Origin: Dehalococcoidia bacterium
GTDB taxonomy: Bacteria > Chloroflexota > Dehalococcoidia > Dehalococcoidales > W498
Reading direction: 5' to 3'
Assembly: GCA_011170285.1 (NCBI GenBank)
Contig: DUEE01000001.1
Location: forward strand, 52,010 to 116,009
DNA length: 64,000 nt
Each line of letters starts with the position of its first letter. The first letter of the stretch is position 1. The position numbers and the translations under genes were made by a program. The notes below the pieces were generated by a model. It was not told the DNA's origin and made no database searches. It saw only the letters and a program-made list of their open reading frames with translations. Shown one piece after another: positions 27,182-37,196 of this stretch.

Positions 27182-27625
27182 ATGTCCCAAGCGATAATAA
27201 TTTACGAAACCAGAACTGGAAATACCCGGATAATAGCCGAAGCAATCCAAGAGGGTATGAAGAAAGCCGGGGTTGAAGTGCTGCTGAAAAGGACGGCAGA
27301 GACAAAGGCAGATGACATGGCAGATGTTGCTGCCGTAATTCTTGGTGCCCCAACATATCATCATGATTTAATCTCATCGATGAAGACATTCCTTTTCGAA
27401 ATGGAGAAGGCAGACCTGAATGGTAAAATTGGAGCTGCCTTTGGCTCCTATGGATGGAGCGGTGAATCAGTCCAAATAATGGGCGATACCATGAAGCATA
27501 TCTTCGGAATGGAGGTGATGGAACCAGGATTGAAAATAAAACGCAGGCCAACTGAAAGTAGCCTGGAACAGAGTAAGGAATTCGGAAAGAAAATTGCTGA
27601 GAAAATAAAGAGAGGAGGGGATTGA
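27182..27625 (+). CDS. Short-chain flavodoxin
   Basis: A 147-residue FMN protein with the phosphate loop YETRTGNTR near the N-terminus and FMN-contacting loops GAPTYHH and GSYGWSGES. It is a low-potential one-electron carrier and may serve the neighbouring flavodiiron protein or desulfoferrodoxin. AAGGAG lies 6 nt before the ATG. Its WSGES loop resembles that of the flavodoxin half of FprA, so it may descend from that domain. Confidence 0.92.
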   Translation: MSQAIIIYETRTGNTRIIAEAIQEGMKKAGVEVLLKRTAETKADDMADVAAVILGAPTYHHDLISSMKTFLFEMEKADLNGKIGAAFGSYGWSGESVQIMGDTMKHIFGMEVMEPGLKIKRRPTESSLEQSKEFGKKIAEKIKRGGD

Positions 27626-27697
27626 ATATAGAATAGAGTTTAAAGGTATTTTAAAACGAGGAGTCTTGGGACAGTATCCTTAAGAAAGGAGGAAGAG

Positions 27698-27901
27698 ATG
27701 AACTACTGGATATGCAGTGAGTGTAACTATGTCCTTGAAGCTGAAACACCGCCTGAGGTATGCCCCAGTTGCCATGGCAAATGTCTCTTTACCAATGTCA
27801 CCTGCTACATTCCCGAGTGTGGGGGACCAGATCATCTAGACCAGAGACTGGTGGCTCAACGGGTGAAGGAATCAAAAGAGGGGATCAAACAATCCTTTTA
27901 A
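27698..27901 (+). CDS. Rubredoxin-like small iron-binding protein
   Basis: A 67-residue protein with a rubredoxin-type knuckle pair: WICSECNYVL and EVCPSCHGKC. A second motif, CYIPECGGPDHLDQRL, is the stretch often found behind the rubredoxin-like domain in free-standing versions. It lacks the spacing of a classical rubredoxin (about 52 residues). AAAGGAGG precedes the ATG. Electron transfer to the adjacent desulfoferrodoxin is plausible but inferred. Confidence 0.85.
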   Translation: MNYWICSECNYVLEAETPPEVCPSCHGKCLFTNVTCYIPECGGPDHLDQRLVAQRVKESKEGIKQSF

Positions 27902-27929
27902 GTGAAATCACTAAAAGGGAGGTGGCATA

Positions 27930-28307
27930 ATGACAGTACAAAAAGAAGTCTATAAGTGTAATGTCTGTGGCAATATTGTTGAAGTGCTGCATGTTGGAAA
28001 GGGGGAACTGGTCTGTTGTGGGCAGCCTATAGAGTTACTACAGGAGAAGACAGCGGATGTTGGACTAGAAAAGCATGTGCCTGTGGTAGAAACAACTGAT
28101 AGAGGAATAACAGTCCAGGTTGGTAGCACAGCGCATCCTATGGAGGAAAAACACTACATAGAGTGGGTTGAAATAATTGCCGACGGCGATATTTACCGGA
28201 AGTTCCTTAAGCCAGGGGATAAGCCAGAAGCAGAGTTTGAGATTAGACCCCAAAAGGTATCAGCCAGAGAGTATTGCAGCATCCACGGCTTGTGGAAATC
28301 CATCTGA
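27930..28307 (+). CDS. dfx: Desulfoferrodoxin (superoxide reductase)
   Basis: A 125-residue two-iron protein. The N-terminal rubredoxin-like centre uses C10, C13, C29 and C30. The superoxide reductase centre uses H49 (EKHVP), H69 and H75 ([12 protein letters not shown]), C116 and H119 (YCSIHGLW). It reduces superoxide to H2O2 without making O2, which rubrerythrin can then remove. All ligands are present, so it should be active. Ribosome binding site GGGAGGTGG. Confidence 0.96.
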   Translation: MTVQKEVYKCNVCGNIVEVLHVGKGELVCCGQPIELLQEKTADVGLEKHVPVVETTDRGITVQVGSTAHPMEEKHYIEWVEIIADGDIYRKFLKPGDKPEAEFEIRPQKVSAREYCSIHGLWKSI

Positions 28308-28340
28308 AAATTTTGCATCAATAAATAAAGGAGGCGAAAA

Positions 28341-28634
28341 GTGGACTTCAGTAATCCTTTTGGAACTATGGTGACCCGAAAAATGACCGCCGAGGAACTA
28401 GCTAGGGCTATTAGGCAAAATATAGCCGCTGAGCTGGATGCAGTGGCTCTCTACCAAGCTCATTTTGACGCTACTGACGATGAGCGGGCCAAGAAAGTGC
28501 TAGCCCATGCTCGGGACGATGAAAAAGAGCATGTAGGAGAATTTTTAGCGCTGCTGGAGATTCTTGACCCTCAGCAGGCCGAGTACATTAAGAAGGGAAA
28601 GGCAGAGATTGCTGAATTGCTAGAGGGAAAGTAG
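28341..28634 (+). CDS. Encapsulated-ferritin-like protein
   Basis: A 97-residue two-helix protein with GTG start after AAAGGAGG. Its core (ELARAIRQNIAAELDAVALY and HARDDEKEHVGEFLALLE) matches the half-ferritin fold in which dimers form the diiron site with Glu residues, ExxH and a His. Such proteins are often packed in encapsulin shells, but no encapsulin gene lies in this window. An iron-oxidising role is likely. Confidence 0.82.
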   Translation: MDFSNPFGTMVTRKMTAEELARAIRQNIAAELDAVALYQAHFDATDDERAKKVLAHARDDEKEHVGEFLALLEILDPQQAEYIKKGKAEIAELLEGK

Positions 28635-28779
28635 CCCTATTACAGGTATTGCTATTTATATGGAAAAACTGCCTGGAAGTTTGAAGGAAGCTATCATTTT
28701 ATAAGAACAATACTAATGCATAACACGAAGATGATTAGTTTTCCATTGCTAAGCTACATCTCCACAAATGCTTTCGTTA

Positions 28780-28837
28780 AATCATGGGTTAATCGAGCGC
28801 CCGAGCGAGTTATGCCGATACCGGATTAACCATGATT
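28780..28837. repeat. Long imperfect inverted repeat in gene-free gap
   Basis: AATCATGGGTTAATC (28780-28794) pairs with GATTAACCATGATT (28824-28837) with one bulged G and a loop of 29 nt. No T-run follows on either strand, so a terminator is unlikely. The rest of the gap 28635-29151 is AT-rich with no gene I can support. It could be an operator or a vestige of a mobile element. Confidence 0.5.
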
Positions 28838-29151
28838 GTAAAAAATATGATATAAGAAGCAGCAGAAGCCAAGACCACAAGCAATGAATTCCACATTTCT
28901 TCAAGATTGCTTAGGCATTTTGTACCTCTCAATGACAGCCAAGTCTGTAGACGCACCCAGATTGTGAACCTCCCAAATTTAGACTCATAGATTAGGGAAG
29001 CTTTACTCTCATTGTATATTGCTGTAACTCGTGATAGAATAAACATATGCTCCCCAAGGAAATAGCAGATTAGACGAATTCTGGATTGGTATATATGGTT
29101 GTTAACCGGAATTCGCTTGTCCTTTCACAAGCTAGATAAGAGGTGTTTGTT

Positions 29152-29838
29152 ATGGGAAGAGGCAAATTACGGCTTTTGCTGATAATATCGCTCTTCATTC
29201 TCTCTTTGGCAGCTTGTGGACCCGGAGCTACTCACGAAACGCAAGTTAATGGTGTCCCTATACCGACCGTCAGTGATATTGCCGATGGCAAATCCTTCAC
29301 TGAAGGCGGCTCTCTCCCGGAATATACCTTCAGGACGCTGTGGAAGCAAGCCCTCACGGAGGCACAAGAGTGGCATCAAGATGCCTATCTTGTTGTAGCC
29401 AACGGCTGTGATATTGATAAAAAGGGAATTCCTGCTTACTGGTTTCTCGTTTTTTTAAGCCCTTCCGATGAGCTTTACCGTCTTGATTTGAGAATCGACC
29501 CAATAGGGGAAGTAATTGAACAGGAAATTTGGACGGAAGGCAGTGAAGAAGAGCTAAGAGATTATAGAATTGCTTACGGAGATACTCCCATCCCAGCAAA
29601 GGTTGTGGACAGCGATGTGGTGGTGCAAAATTCTATCTCAGCTTTATCAGCTCAGTTTAAGGCGGAGAAAATTAGAGAACCAGGAGCTATACTTAGCTGG
29701 GATGATGAATCGGAGGAGCTTGTCTGGAGCTATATATTTTTCTATAAATTGACTGCTGAATACTGTGGCGTTGATATTAATCCCCAAACAGGTAAAATTA
29801 AAAAAGTCTGGCGAGGTAGCGATACAGAATCGATATAG
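29152..29838 (+). CDS. Predicted lipoprotein
   Basis: A 228-residue exported protein starting at ATG 29152, behind AGAGGTG at 29140-29146; an in-frame GTG at 29143 is inside that site. The signal peptide is MGRGKLRLLLIISLFILSLA, and the lipobox is LAAC. The mature part has no known domain by eye; it is acidic with several Trp and Tyr residues and ends near KIKKVWRGSD. It lies 38 nt before the large PPC protein and is probably co-transcribed with it. Confidence 0.85.
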   Translation: MGRGKLRLLLIISLFILSLAACGPGATHETQVNGVPIPTVSDIADGKSFTEGGSLPEYTFRTLWKQALTEAQEWHQDAYLVVANGCDIDKKGIPAYWFLVFLSPSDELYRLDLRIDPIGEVIEQEIWTEGSEEELRDYRIAYGDTPIPAKVVDSDVVVQNSISALSAQFKAEKIREPGAILSWDDESEELVWSYIFFYKLTAEYCGVDINPQTGKIKKVWRGSDTESI

Positions 29839-29876
29839 AGCTGCGCTTGATAAGAGGCGCCAAAAAGAGGAATTAC

Positions 29877-32800
29877 ATGTCGAGTAAAACTTTTCTCAAA
29901 AAGAGCCTACCCCTCCTTCTTATTGTTTTGTTTCTGGTTTCACTGCTTTTTGTTAGTCCCAGTACTCCACAAAGGGCAGGAGTTGACCCGGGTGACCAGC
30001 CGTCCTGGGGTGTTCTGGGACCTTCACCGGTTGAGGCAGCAGAGGAGGCCGAACCCCACTGCATTCACAATGTGTGTGTCTGTAACTGCCTTGCCCACCA
30101 GTGTTTCCTCGGCTGGGGTAGTTTTGGGGTGTATAATGCATGGTTTGATACAGTCTACACCATGACTGGGTGTGATGATTCTGCCTGGGAAAATACTGCT
30201 GGCGTGCTTCTGAGCCTAGCGGCATCGGCGGTCCAAGCCCCTGGCGCGCCCACACTGTCGTGCTGGCAACTGCTCAGTGCTCAAAAATATTTATGCTCGG
30301 GTGACTGTGATGGAAATAATTGCCGCTATGCCCCCAATGTGCATATGAGTCTCGATACACCCGGCGAAGGCTATACCGCTATCACAGTGGATAACCACCA
30401 CATGGAGGTCTTATCAGAGTACGAGCCCACTGCCTACAGCCGCGATTTCAACACATACTTTTACCTTAGTTACGGCGAGGGGCAGAAGTTACTACTCGAG
30501 AATTGGTATGTTACCAGCCTCAGTTACCCCAATTGGATAATCTGGCATGGATTGGATGATTGTATTAGCAGTTACGGATGCGATAACCCCCGGTGCAAGT
30601 TCTTGGCGTCTTTCGACCGCCCATCGTCGCTTTCCCATGACCTGACTTGGGGTGGTCTGATAGACCTGACGGGCTTCACGAAGAACGACCACGGAATTGA
30701 TAGTAGTCCCGACCAAGGCTACATCGCTCTGAAAAGCGATGGCGACTCCATCACCATCAAAAAAGACAACGGGCTTTCAGGCTATACGTGGGTGCACAAT
30801 AAAACGGATAAAACCGATACGGTCACGCCTTGGAATGCCTACAACAGTGAGTATACTGTTACGAATCACGAATGTAAAGGTTTGTGCACTGTTTTAAATA
30901 AAGAGGTGGATCGTGACACCTATGTGTTTGCCACCGAAGGGCCATCTGCCCACTTTCTAATAGGCGATTACACGGTCGAAGTGGAAGCTCGGCTTTTCCA
31001 TGACAAGGACATCAATGATAATACCGTGAGTTATACCTGCAACCTGACTGAACCTCCTTCTGAGGGGGATGGAGGTGGACCCCCAGGGGGCGATGGAGGA
31101 CCACCTCCTATTCAGGTTCAGAACATCGGGGAAGGTGTCCACCAGGGAAGCCTAGCTGATAATGAGCCGTATGATATGTATCAACTAGAGGTGCCTACCG
31201 GCTTAGTGCAGCTAAGAGTGACATTGGATGTACCCTCCAATGCCGATTTCGACCTCTACATGGCTAGAGGTTACGAGCCTAGAGTTTGGGGTGGGGGTTA
31301 CTTATGTCCTCCTTATGATGGTGCTGGCATTGATGAGACCTGTGAGCTCCCAAGCCCTCTAGGGGGCACCTATTATATTAGGGTGAATCCCAACCCAGGC
31401 TCTGGAAACTACACGCTTACAGTTGAGTTCCTCCGTTCATCCCAACTTGAGAATATTGGGGAAGGGAGCCACCAGGGAAGCCTCTCTGATAGCGAGCCGT
31501 ATGATATGTATCACCTGTATGTGCCAGCCGAGGTGTCGCTGCTGAGAGTTCGCCTGGGGGAAATACCCGCTAATGCCAATTTCGACCTCTATCTCGAACG
31601 AGGGCGAATGCCTACAGAGACTATTTTTTACAGTCGCTCTTGCAATATCGGGAACATGGATGAGACCTGTGAGGTCGCATTCCCGACAGAAGGTGATTAT
31701 TATGTCATGGTGGACCGCAAGCAAGGCTCGGGTAATTACAGCCTTTCGGTTGAGTTCGTGGCTGAATCCGAAATTCCGGAAATTGGGGAAGGAGATTACC
31801 AGGGAAACCTGTCCTTGGGCAAGCCTGATGACTTCTACAGCCTGTTTGTGCCGTCCAACCTGGAGCAGTTGAGAGTGCACCTAGAGATACTAGATAATAA
31901 TGCTAATTTCGACCTCTATCTCAGTAAAGGGCGAGTGCCTGCAATAGATAGTTACGACTATGAATCTAGCAGTGCTGGTAGCGCAGATGAGACCTGTGAG
32001 CTAACCAGACCTAGCAGGGGTAGATATTATATCACGGTGCACCGTTGTGAAGGCTTTGGAGACTACAACCTTAAAATTGATTTCGTCACCACCTCCGAAC
32101 TACAGGAAGCCGGTGAGCTGGAGAATGAGCCCAATGATGACCTTAGTACAGCGAACCAATGGGACATCAGCAAGCTCATGCACGGGAAGTTAGATGTGCG
32201 TTTTGACGACGATCGCTTCCAGTTTGTTACCCTTCAGTCGGGCCTTTACACCTTGCACCTGACAGATGTGCCAGCCAATGTTAAGCCTGACCTTAGAATA
32301 AGCACTTCCTCGAACCAGGGAGTTGCCTCGGATTACAGCGCTGGTGCCGGAGAATCGGTCAGCCTGACCTTCGATGCCAATGTCGGGGAAGCATACTTCG
32401 TACTGGTGACTGCGAGTTCACCCTCTCAAATATCCGACCAGCTATATACCCTCGAGATGACAATTATTCCCGACCCCAACGAGCCAGATGACAACTTTGA
32501 CCAAGCCACAGTGTGGGACTTCACCTCTGGCTCGGCGCATGGATATTTCTGGGAGCGTGTCTCCGGCCCCTCTGATTGGTATGTATTCACCGTGCCTGAT
32601 TCGTTGGGCAGTGTGCTACTTACCGTGCACCTGACAGATGTGCCGGCTAATGTTGAGCCTGACATGAGAATAAGCACTACCTCCAACCAGGGAGTTGCCT
32701 CGGATTACAGCGCTGGTGTGGGAGAATCGGTCAGCCTGACCATCGATGCTAATGCGGGAGAGACCTATTATGTGTCAGTAAAACCGACTTCTCGCTCTCA

Positions 32801-33230
32801 AGTGTCCAACCAGCTATATACCCTCTCGGTAACTCCTCCGTCTGATGACGATACAACTCCTCCCTCTGATGACGATACAACTCCTCCCTCTAATGACGAT
32901 ATAACTCCACCGTCTGGTGGCGTCTTCACCTGGGATGACATACCTATTTACCCCGTAGCGGAGCTGGTAGCTGAGCAGAGCTTCTCAGTAGAGGGATGGT
33001 CAAGAACGGAGTGGCGTTGCTACCAAACCGGAGATAGCGAGAGTATGGTAATTGCCTTTTATCAGTCCCAAATGCCCACCATGGGCTGGCAGGAGTATAT
33101 GCAGATGAAGATGGAAATAGAAGGAGACTACTCTTACTACACCAAGAATCAAGAACAGGATACAGCTACAGTAACGATTCAATCCGATAAAGGCCCGACT
33201 ATCATCGCCATCATGAGATCTAGCAGATAG
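29877..33230 (+). CDS. Large secreted protein with five PPC-like repeats
   Basis: A 1117-residue protein starting at ATG 29877, behind AAGAGG. The upstream TTG at 29847 has no site. A signal or anchor helix spans about residues 11-27. The first third holds many cysteines (CIHNVCVCNC) and resembles no domain I know. Five consecutive pre-peptidase C-terminal-like beta domains follow (from NIGEGVHQGSL), then a TPPSDDD-type linker (32831-32920) and a C-terminal domain beginning FTWDDIPIYP. No protease domain is seen. Surface binding or matrix functions are possible. Confidence 0.88.
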   Translation: MSSKTFLKKSLPLLLIVLFLVSLLFVSPSTPQRAGVDPGDQPSWGVLGPSPVEAAEEAEPHCIHNVCVCNCLAHQCFLGWGSFGVYNAWFDTVYTMTGCDDSAWENTAGVLLSLAASAVQAPGAPTLSCWQLLSAQKYLCSGDCDGNNCRYAPNVHMSLDTPGEGYTAITVDNHHMEVLSEYEPTAYSRDFNTYFYLSYGEGQKLLLENWYVTSLSYPNWIIWHGLDDCISSYGCDNPRCKFLASFDRPSSLSHDLTWGGLIDLTGFTKNDHGIDSSPDQGYIALKSDGDSITIKKDNGLSGYTWVHNKTDKTDTVTPWNAYNSEYTVTNHECKGLCTVLNKEVDRDTYVFATEGPSAHFLIGDYTVEVEARLFHDKDINDNTVSYTCNLTEPPSEGDGGGPPGGDGGPPPIQVQNIGEGVHQGSLADNEPYDMYQLEVPTGLVQLRVTLDVPSNADFDLYMARGYEPRVWGGGYLCPPYDGAGIDETCELPSPLGGTYYIRVNPNPGSGNYTLTVEFLRSSQLENIGEGSHQGSLSDSEPYDMYHLYVPAEVSLLRVRLGEIPANANFDLYLERGRMPTETIFYSRSCNIGNMDETCEVAFPTEGDYYVMVDRKQGSGNYSLSVEFVAESEIPEIGEGDYQGNLSLGKPDDFYSLFVPSNLEQLRVHLEILDNNANFDLYLSKGRVPAIDSYDYESSSAGSADETCELTRPSRGRYYITVHRCEGFGDYNLKIDFVTTSELQEAGELENEPNDDLSTANQWDISKLMHGKLDVRFDDDRFQFVTLQSGLYTLHLTDVPANVKPDLRISTSSNQGVASDYSAGAGESVSLTFDANVGEAYFVLVTASSPSQISDQLYTLEMTIIPDPNEPDDNFDQATVWDFTSGSAHGYFWERVSGPSDWYVFTVPDSLGSVLLTVHLTDVPANVEPDMRISTTSNQGVASDYSAGVGESVSLTIDANAGETYYVSVKPTSRSQVSNQLYTLSVTPPSDDDTTPPSDDDTTPPSNDDITPPSGGVFTWDDIPIYPVAELVAEQSFSVEGWSRTEWRCYQTGDSESMVIAFYQSQMPTMGWQEYMQMKMEIEGDYSYYTKNQEQDTATVTIQSDKGPTIIAIMRSSR
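32831..32920 (+). repeat. 24-bp tandem repeat in coding sequence
   Basis: Three full units (32831, 32855, 32879) and a partial fourth of AACTCCTCCCTCTGATGACG plus ATAC encode a TPPSDDDT-type linker between the last PPC-like domain and the C-terminal domain. The units differ by 1-3 bases. Confidence 0.9.
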
Positions 33231-33231
33231 C

Positions 33232-33260
33232 AAGCGGAACTTCAAGATAACCGCTTCTTT
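33232..33260 (+). terminator. Possible terminator after the PPC protein gene
   Basis: AAGCGG (33232-33237) pairs with CCGCTT (33251-33256) and is followed by CTTTTC. The stem is short and the loop 13 nt, so it is weak. The remaining gap up to tRNA-Ile (33562) shows no supported gene. Confidence 0.35.
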
Positions 33261-33561
33261 TCATTTCAGTGATAGTGTGAAGTGGAGAGGGTTTTAACCA
33301 GCTCTCTCCTTTGTCTGCTTACCGGTTATCTATGGTTGTGCGTGACAAAAAGCCGCGCAGCTTGCTCTTCTTCAAGGTTATGCTCCCAGGTCCTTCATCT
33401 CTCTCTTACCTGGCATTTCACACATTATAATGGAAGAGCCAGTCTTCTAGTAGGAAACGGTGGCACAGAGAGGAATACTCAGCAAAAGAGTCAGTGAGTC
33501 TACAAATGAATAACTTAAACAGTGCTAGGCTATCAGGTGGGGAGCCTAGAGGTTACTGCTA

Positions 33562-33638
33562 TGGTGGGCCATTCTGGACTCGAACCAGAGACCTCAGTCT
33601 TATCAGGACTGCGCTCTAACCAACTGAGCTAATGGCCC
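33562..33638 (-). tRNA. tRNA-Ile (anticodon GAT)
   Basis: Folded on the minus strand: the acceptor GGGCCAT pairs with ATGGCCC, the anticodon arm is CAGTC-CTGATAA-GACTG with GAT, the T arm is CTCTGG-TTCGAGT-CCAGA, and the discriminator is A33565. The terminal CCA is encoded (33562-33564). It lies downstream of 16S rRNA in the same direction, as in many 16S-23S spacers, but no 23S gene follows. Confidence 0.96.
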
Positions 33639-33751
33639 ACGACCAGTTGCATCTAATTTTACGTTAAGATACTTGAAAAATCAAGAAGCACTTACAGAGG
33701 TTCTGCTTGGTAGGAGTTGACAGGTTATCTTACTTGCTAAACTCCCATCAT

Positions 33752-33931
33752 TTATGTCTTTTGTTTCATACCCCAATGGGTAAAAGCCAGGTTGACCAGC
33801 CCCACGAATTCCACCACGGCAAATATAATGGTGCGGGTTGAGGAGTGCTCCCAGACAAATTCGTTCAATAGAAGCCCGATGGTGCCCACCGCAATCAGGA
33901 TAAAGCCACTCAATTTAACAACTTGTTTCAT
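33752..33931 (-). CDS. Small two-helix membrane protein
   Basis: A 59-residue protein from the minus-strand ATG at 33929-33931. It begins MKQVVKLSGFILIAVGTIG and has two likely membrane helices (about 6-23 and 35-52) with a short polar loop (WEHSSTRT) and a basic C-terminus. A longer frame upstream (to 34069) runs into the 16S end and is unlikely. It lies between tRNA-Ile and the 16S processing stem. No family recognised. Confidence 0.55.
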   Translation of the reverse strand: MKQVVKLSGFILIAVGTIGLLLNEFVWEHSSTRTIIFAVVEFVGLVNLAFTHWGMKQKT

Positions 33932-33987
33932 GGATATATCCCTAAGTCCCCATTGTTTAAGAGGAGATACTAATATATAGAAAAACA

Positions 33988-34015
33988 CCTTAACTCTTGG
34001 ATAGCGGAAGGAAGG
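33988..34015 (-). other. 16S rRNA processing stem, 3' arm
   Basis: CCTTAAC (33988-33994) and GGATAGCGGAAGGAAGG (33999-34015) are the exact complements of GTTAAGG and CCTTCCTTCCGCTATCC at 35605-35632. A 4-nt mismatch (TCTT/AATT) separates the 7-bp and 17-bp helices. This encloses 16S rRNA in the double-stranded substrate expected for RNase III. Confidence 0.9.
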
Positions 34016-34081
34016 GAATACATCCTTCTCTTGAAGGATGACCGACCTAGGAGATAGGTTACACACCAATTCTCTCCCTAG

Positions 34082-35586
<1,505 letters not shown>

Positions 35587-35604
35587 AAATTTACTTCGCT
35601 TGAA

Positions 35605-35632
35605 CCTTCCTTCCGCTATCCAATTGTTAAGG
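35605..35632 (-). other. 16S rRNA processing stem, 5' arm
   Basis: CCTTCCTTCCGCTATCC (35605-35621) and GTTAAGG (35626-35632) pair with the 3' arm at 33988-34015. Together they form a 24-bp stalk with one internal loop that closes around the 16S gene alone. Confidence 0.9.
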
Positions 35633-35658
35633 TGCTAACAAGTAATTAGGGTATACTA

Positions 35659-35687
35659 AATATATCACAGTCCCAACATCCTGTCAA
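35659..35687 (-). promoter_or_regulatory. rRNA promoter (sigma-70 type)
   Basis: On the minus strand TTGACA (35682-35687), a 17-nt spacer and TATATT (35659-35664) form a near-consensus promoter. It lies about 70 nt upstream of the mature 16S 5' end and just upstream of the 5' processing arm. Confidence 0.75.
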
Positions 35688-35780
35688 CATACAATACTTA
35701 TTATTTATGTTGAATGTAGTCTTATTATAGTATAGAAGGTAAAATTCATCAATGTGCTTTACAAGATAGTTTATTTTAAA

Positions 35781-35809
35781 TTGACAACCAGCCTGGTGTA
35801 TCGTTAAAC
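35781..35809 (+). promoter_or_regulatory. Promoter of tldD, possibly giving a leaderless mRNA
   Basis: TTGACA (35781-35786), a 17-nt spacer and TTAAAC (35804-35809). The expected transcription start, about 7 nt later, is 35815-35817, within a few bases of ATG 35819. No Shine-Dalgarno sequence is visible. Confidence 0.5.
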
Positions 35810-35818
35810 TAAGTGGTT

Positions 35819-37195
35819 ATGAATCATATTGAAGCTATTGGACACCAGCTAGCTGAGGTAATTAAAGGATATGATGCTGATTATATAGAGGCTCACCTTG
35901 AGCAGAGCCAGACCAGCCGCATTACCTACAGGGGAAGGGATTTAGAGTCTATTGGTAAAGCAACGGCTAGTGGGGGAAATGTGCGAGCTATGGTAAGAGG
36001 TGGCTGGGGCTTTGTCAGCTTTAATAATCTGGATGAGCTGCCAGCTAAAGTAGAGATGGCAGTGAAGCAGGCCCAATTTGTAGGTAATGAAGAAAGCAAA
36101 TTGGCTTCAGTAGAACCAGTAGTTGACATTGTGCCCAGTGAGATAAATAGAAATCCGGTGAATATTCCCTTAGCTGAGAAGAAAAAGATACTTGATGAGT
36201 ATAATGATATTATCTGGCATACCCCAAAGCTCCAGACATCTATTATCGGCTACGGTGATAGCCATAGAAAGCTCATCTTTGCTAATTCACTAGGTAGCTA
36301 TATAGAGCAGGAAAGGATGGATATTACTCTGCGCCTAACGGCTATAGCCATAGATGGCAGTGAGGTGCAACAGGCAGGGTTGAGCCTGGGTAGTAGCGGT
36401 GATTTTAGCTTGATACAGGGTCTCCACCACCAGGTAGAGCAGATGTCACATAATGCCGTGGAGCTATTATCAGCACCACAGGTAAAGGGAGGAGAATATA
36501 CTGTGGTATTGGACCCGGTTCTGGCTGGAGTATTTACCCATGAAGCCTTTGGTCATCTGTCAGAGTCTGATTTTGTTTATGAAAATGACCGTTTGCGGGA
36601 AATTATGGTTCTAGGTAAGAAATTTGGCAGTACTGAGCTTAATATTGTTGATGGTGCAGCTGTACCGGGACTGCGAGGCAGCTATAAGTATGACGATGAA
36701 GGGGTGCCAGCCACTAAAACCTACCTTATTAGAGAGGGCAAGTTAGTCGGCAGGCTTCATTCCAGGGAAACTGCCGCCAAGATGGGGGAAAAGCCTACTG
36801 GTAATGCCAGAGCCATTAATTACCGCTACCCACCTATAGTCCGCATGACCAACACCTATATTGAGCCAGGGTCAGTCTCTTTTGAGGATATAATAGGTGA
36901 CATTAAGGAAGGGGTATATGCCAAGAACTGGTATGGTGGCACGACCAGTATGGAGATGTTTACCTTCTCTGCTGGTGAAGCCTATATGATTCGCAACGGC
37001 AAGGTCGCTGAAGCAATACGACCGGTAGTGCTTACCGGCAATGTGTTTGCAACTCTGAAAAATATAGATACAATTGGTAATGACCTGGAGATGAACCAGG
37101 GTGGTGGCTGTGGCAAGGGAGGGCAGGTGCCGCTACCTGTTTCTAATGGCAGCCCTCATATCCGAATTCGTCATTGCTTGGTCGGAGGCGGGTAG
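35819..37195 (+). CDS. tldD: TldD-family metalloprotease subunit
   Basis: A 458-residue subunit of the TldD/TldE zinc protease, which trims unfolded peptides and matures modified peptides in other bacteria. The HExxxH-type motif THEAFGHLSE (around 240) is present, as is the KNWYGG segment near the C-terminus. ATG 35819 is preferred; GTG 35813 is also in frame. No ribosome binding site is visible. It ends 1 nt before tldE, a usual pairing. A TTGACA promoter lies immediately upstream. Confidence 0.93.
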   Translation: MNHIEAIGHQLAEVIKGYDADYIEAHLEQSQTSRITYRGRDLESIGKATASGGNVRAMVRGGWGFVSFNNLDELPAKVEMAVKQAQFVGNEESKLASVEPVVDIVPSEINRNPVNIPLAEKKKILDEYNDIIWHTPKLQTSIIGYGDSHRKLIFANSLGSYIEQERMDITLRLTAIAIDGSEVQQAGLSLGSSGDFSLIQGLHHQVEQMSHNAVELLSAPQVKGGEYTVVLDPVLAGVFTHEAFGHLSESDFVYENDRLREIMVLGKKFGSTELNIVDGAAVPGLRGSYKYDDEGVPATKTYLIREGKLVGRLHSRETAAKMGEKPTGNARAINYRYPPIVRMTNTYIEPGSVSFEDIIGDIKEGVYAKNWYGGTTSMEMFTFSAGEAYMIRNGKVAEAIRPVVLTGNVFATLKNIDTIGNDLEMNQGGGCGKGGQVPLPVSNGSPHIRIRHCLVGGG

Positions 37196-37196
37196 T

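Noticed and set aside
28810..29046. 78-codon minus-strand frame with a hydrophobic end
   Set aside because: No ribosome binding site; the frame covers part of the inverted repeat and has no recognisable domain.
33282..33497. 71-codon frame before tRNA-Ile
   Set aside because: No start signal and Ser/Leu/Cys-rich low-information text.
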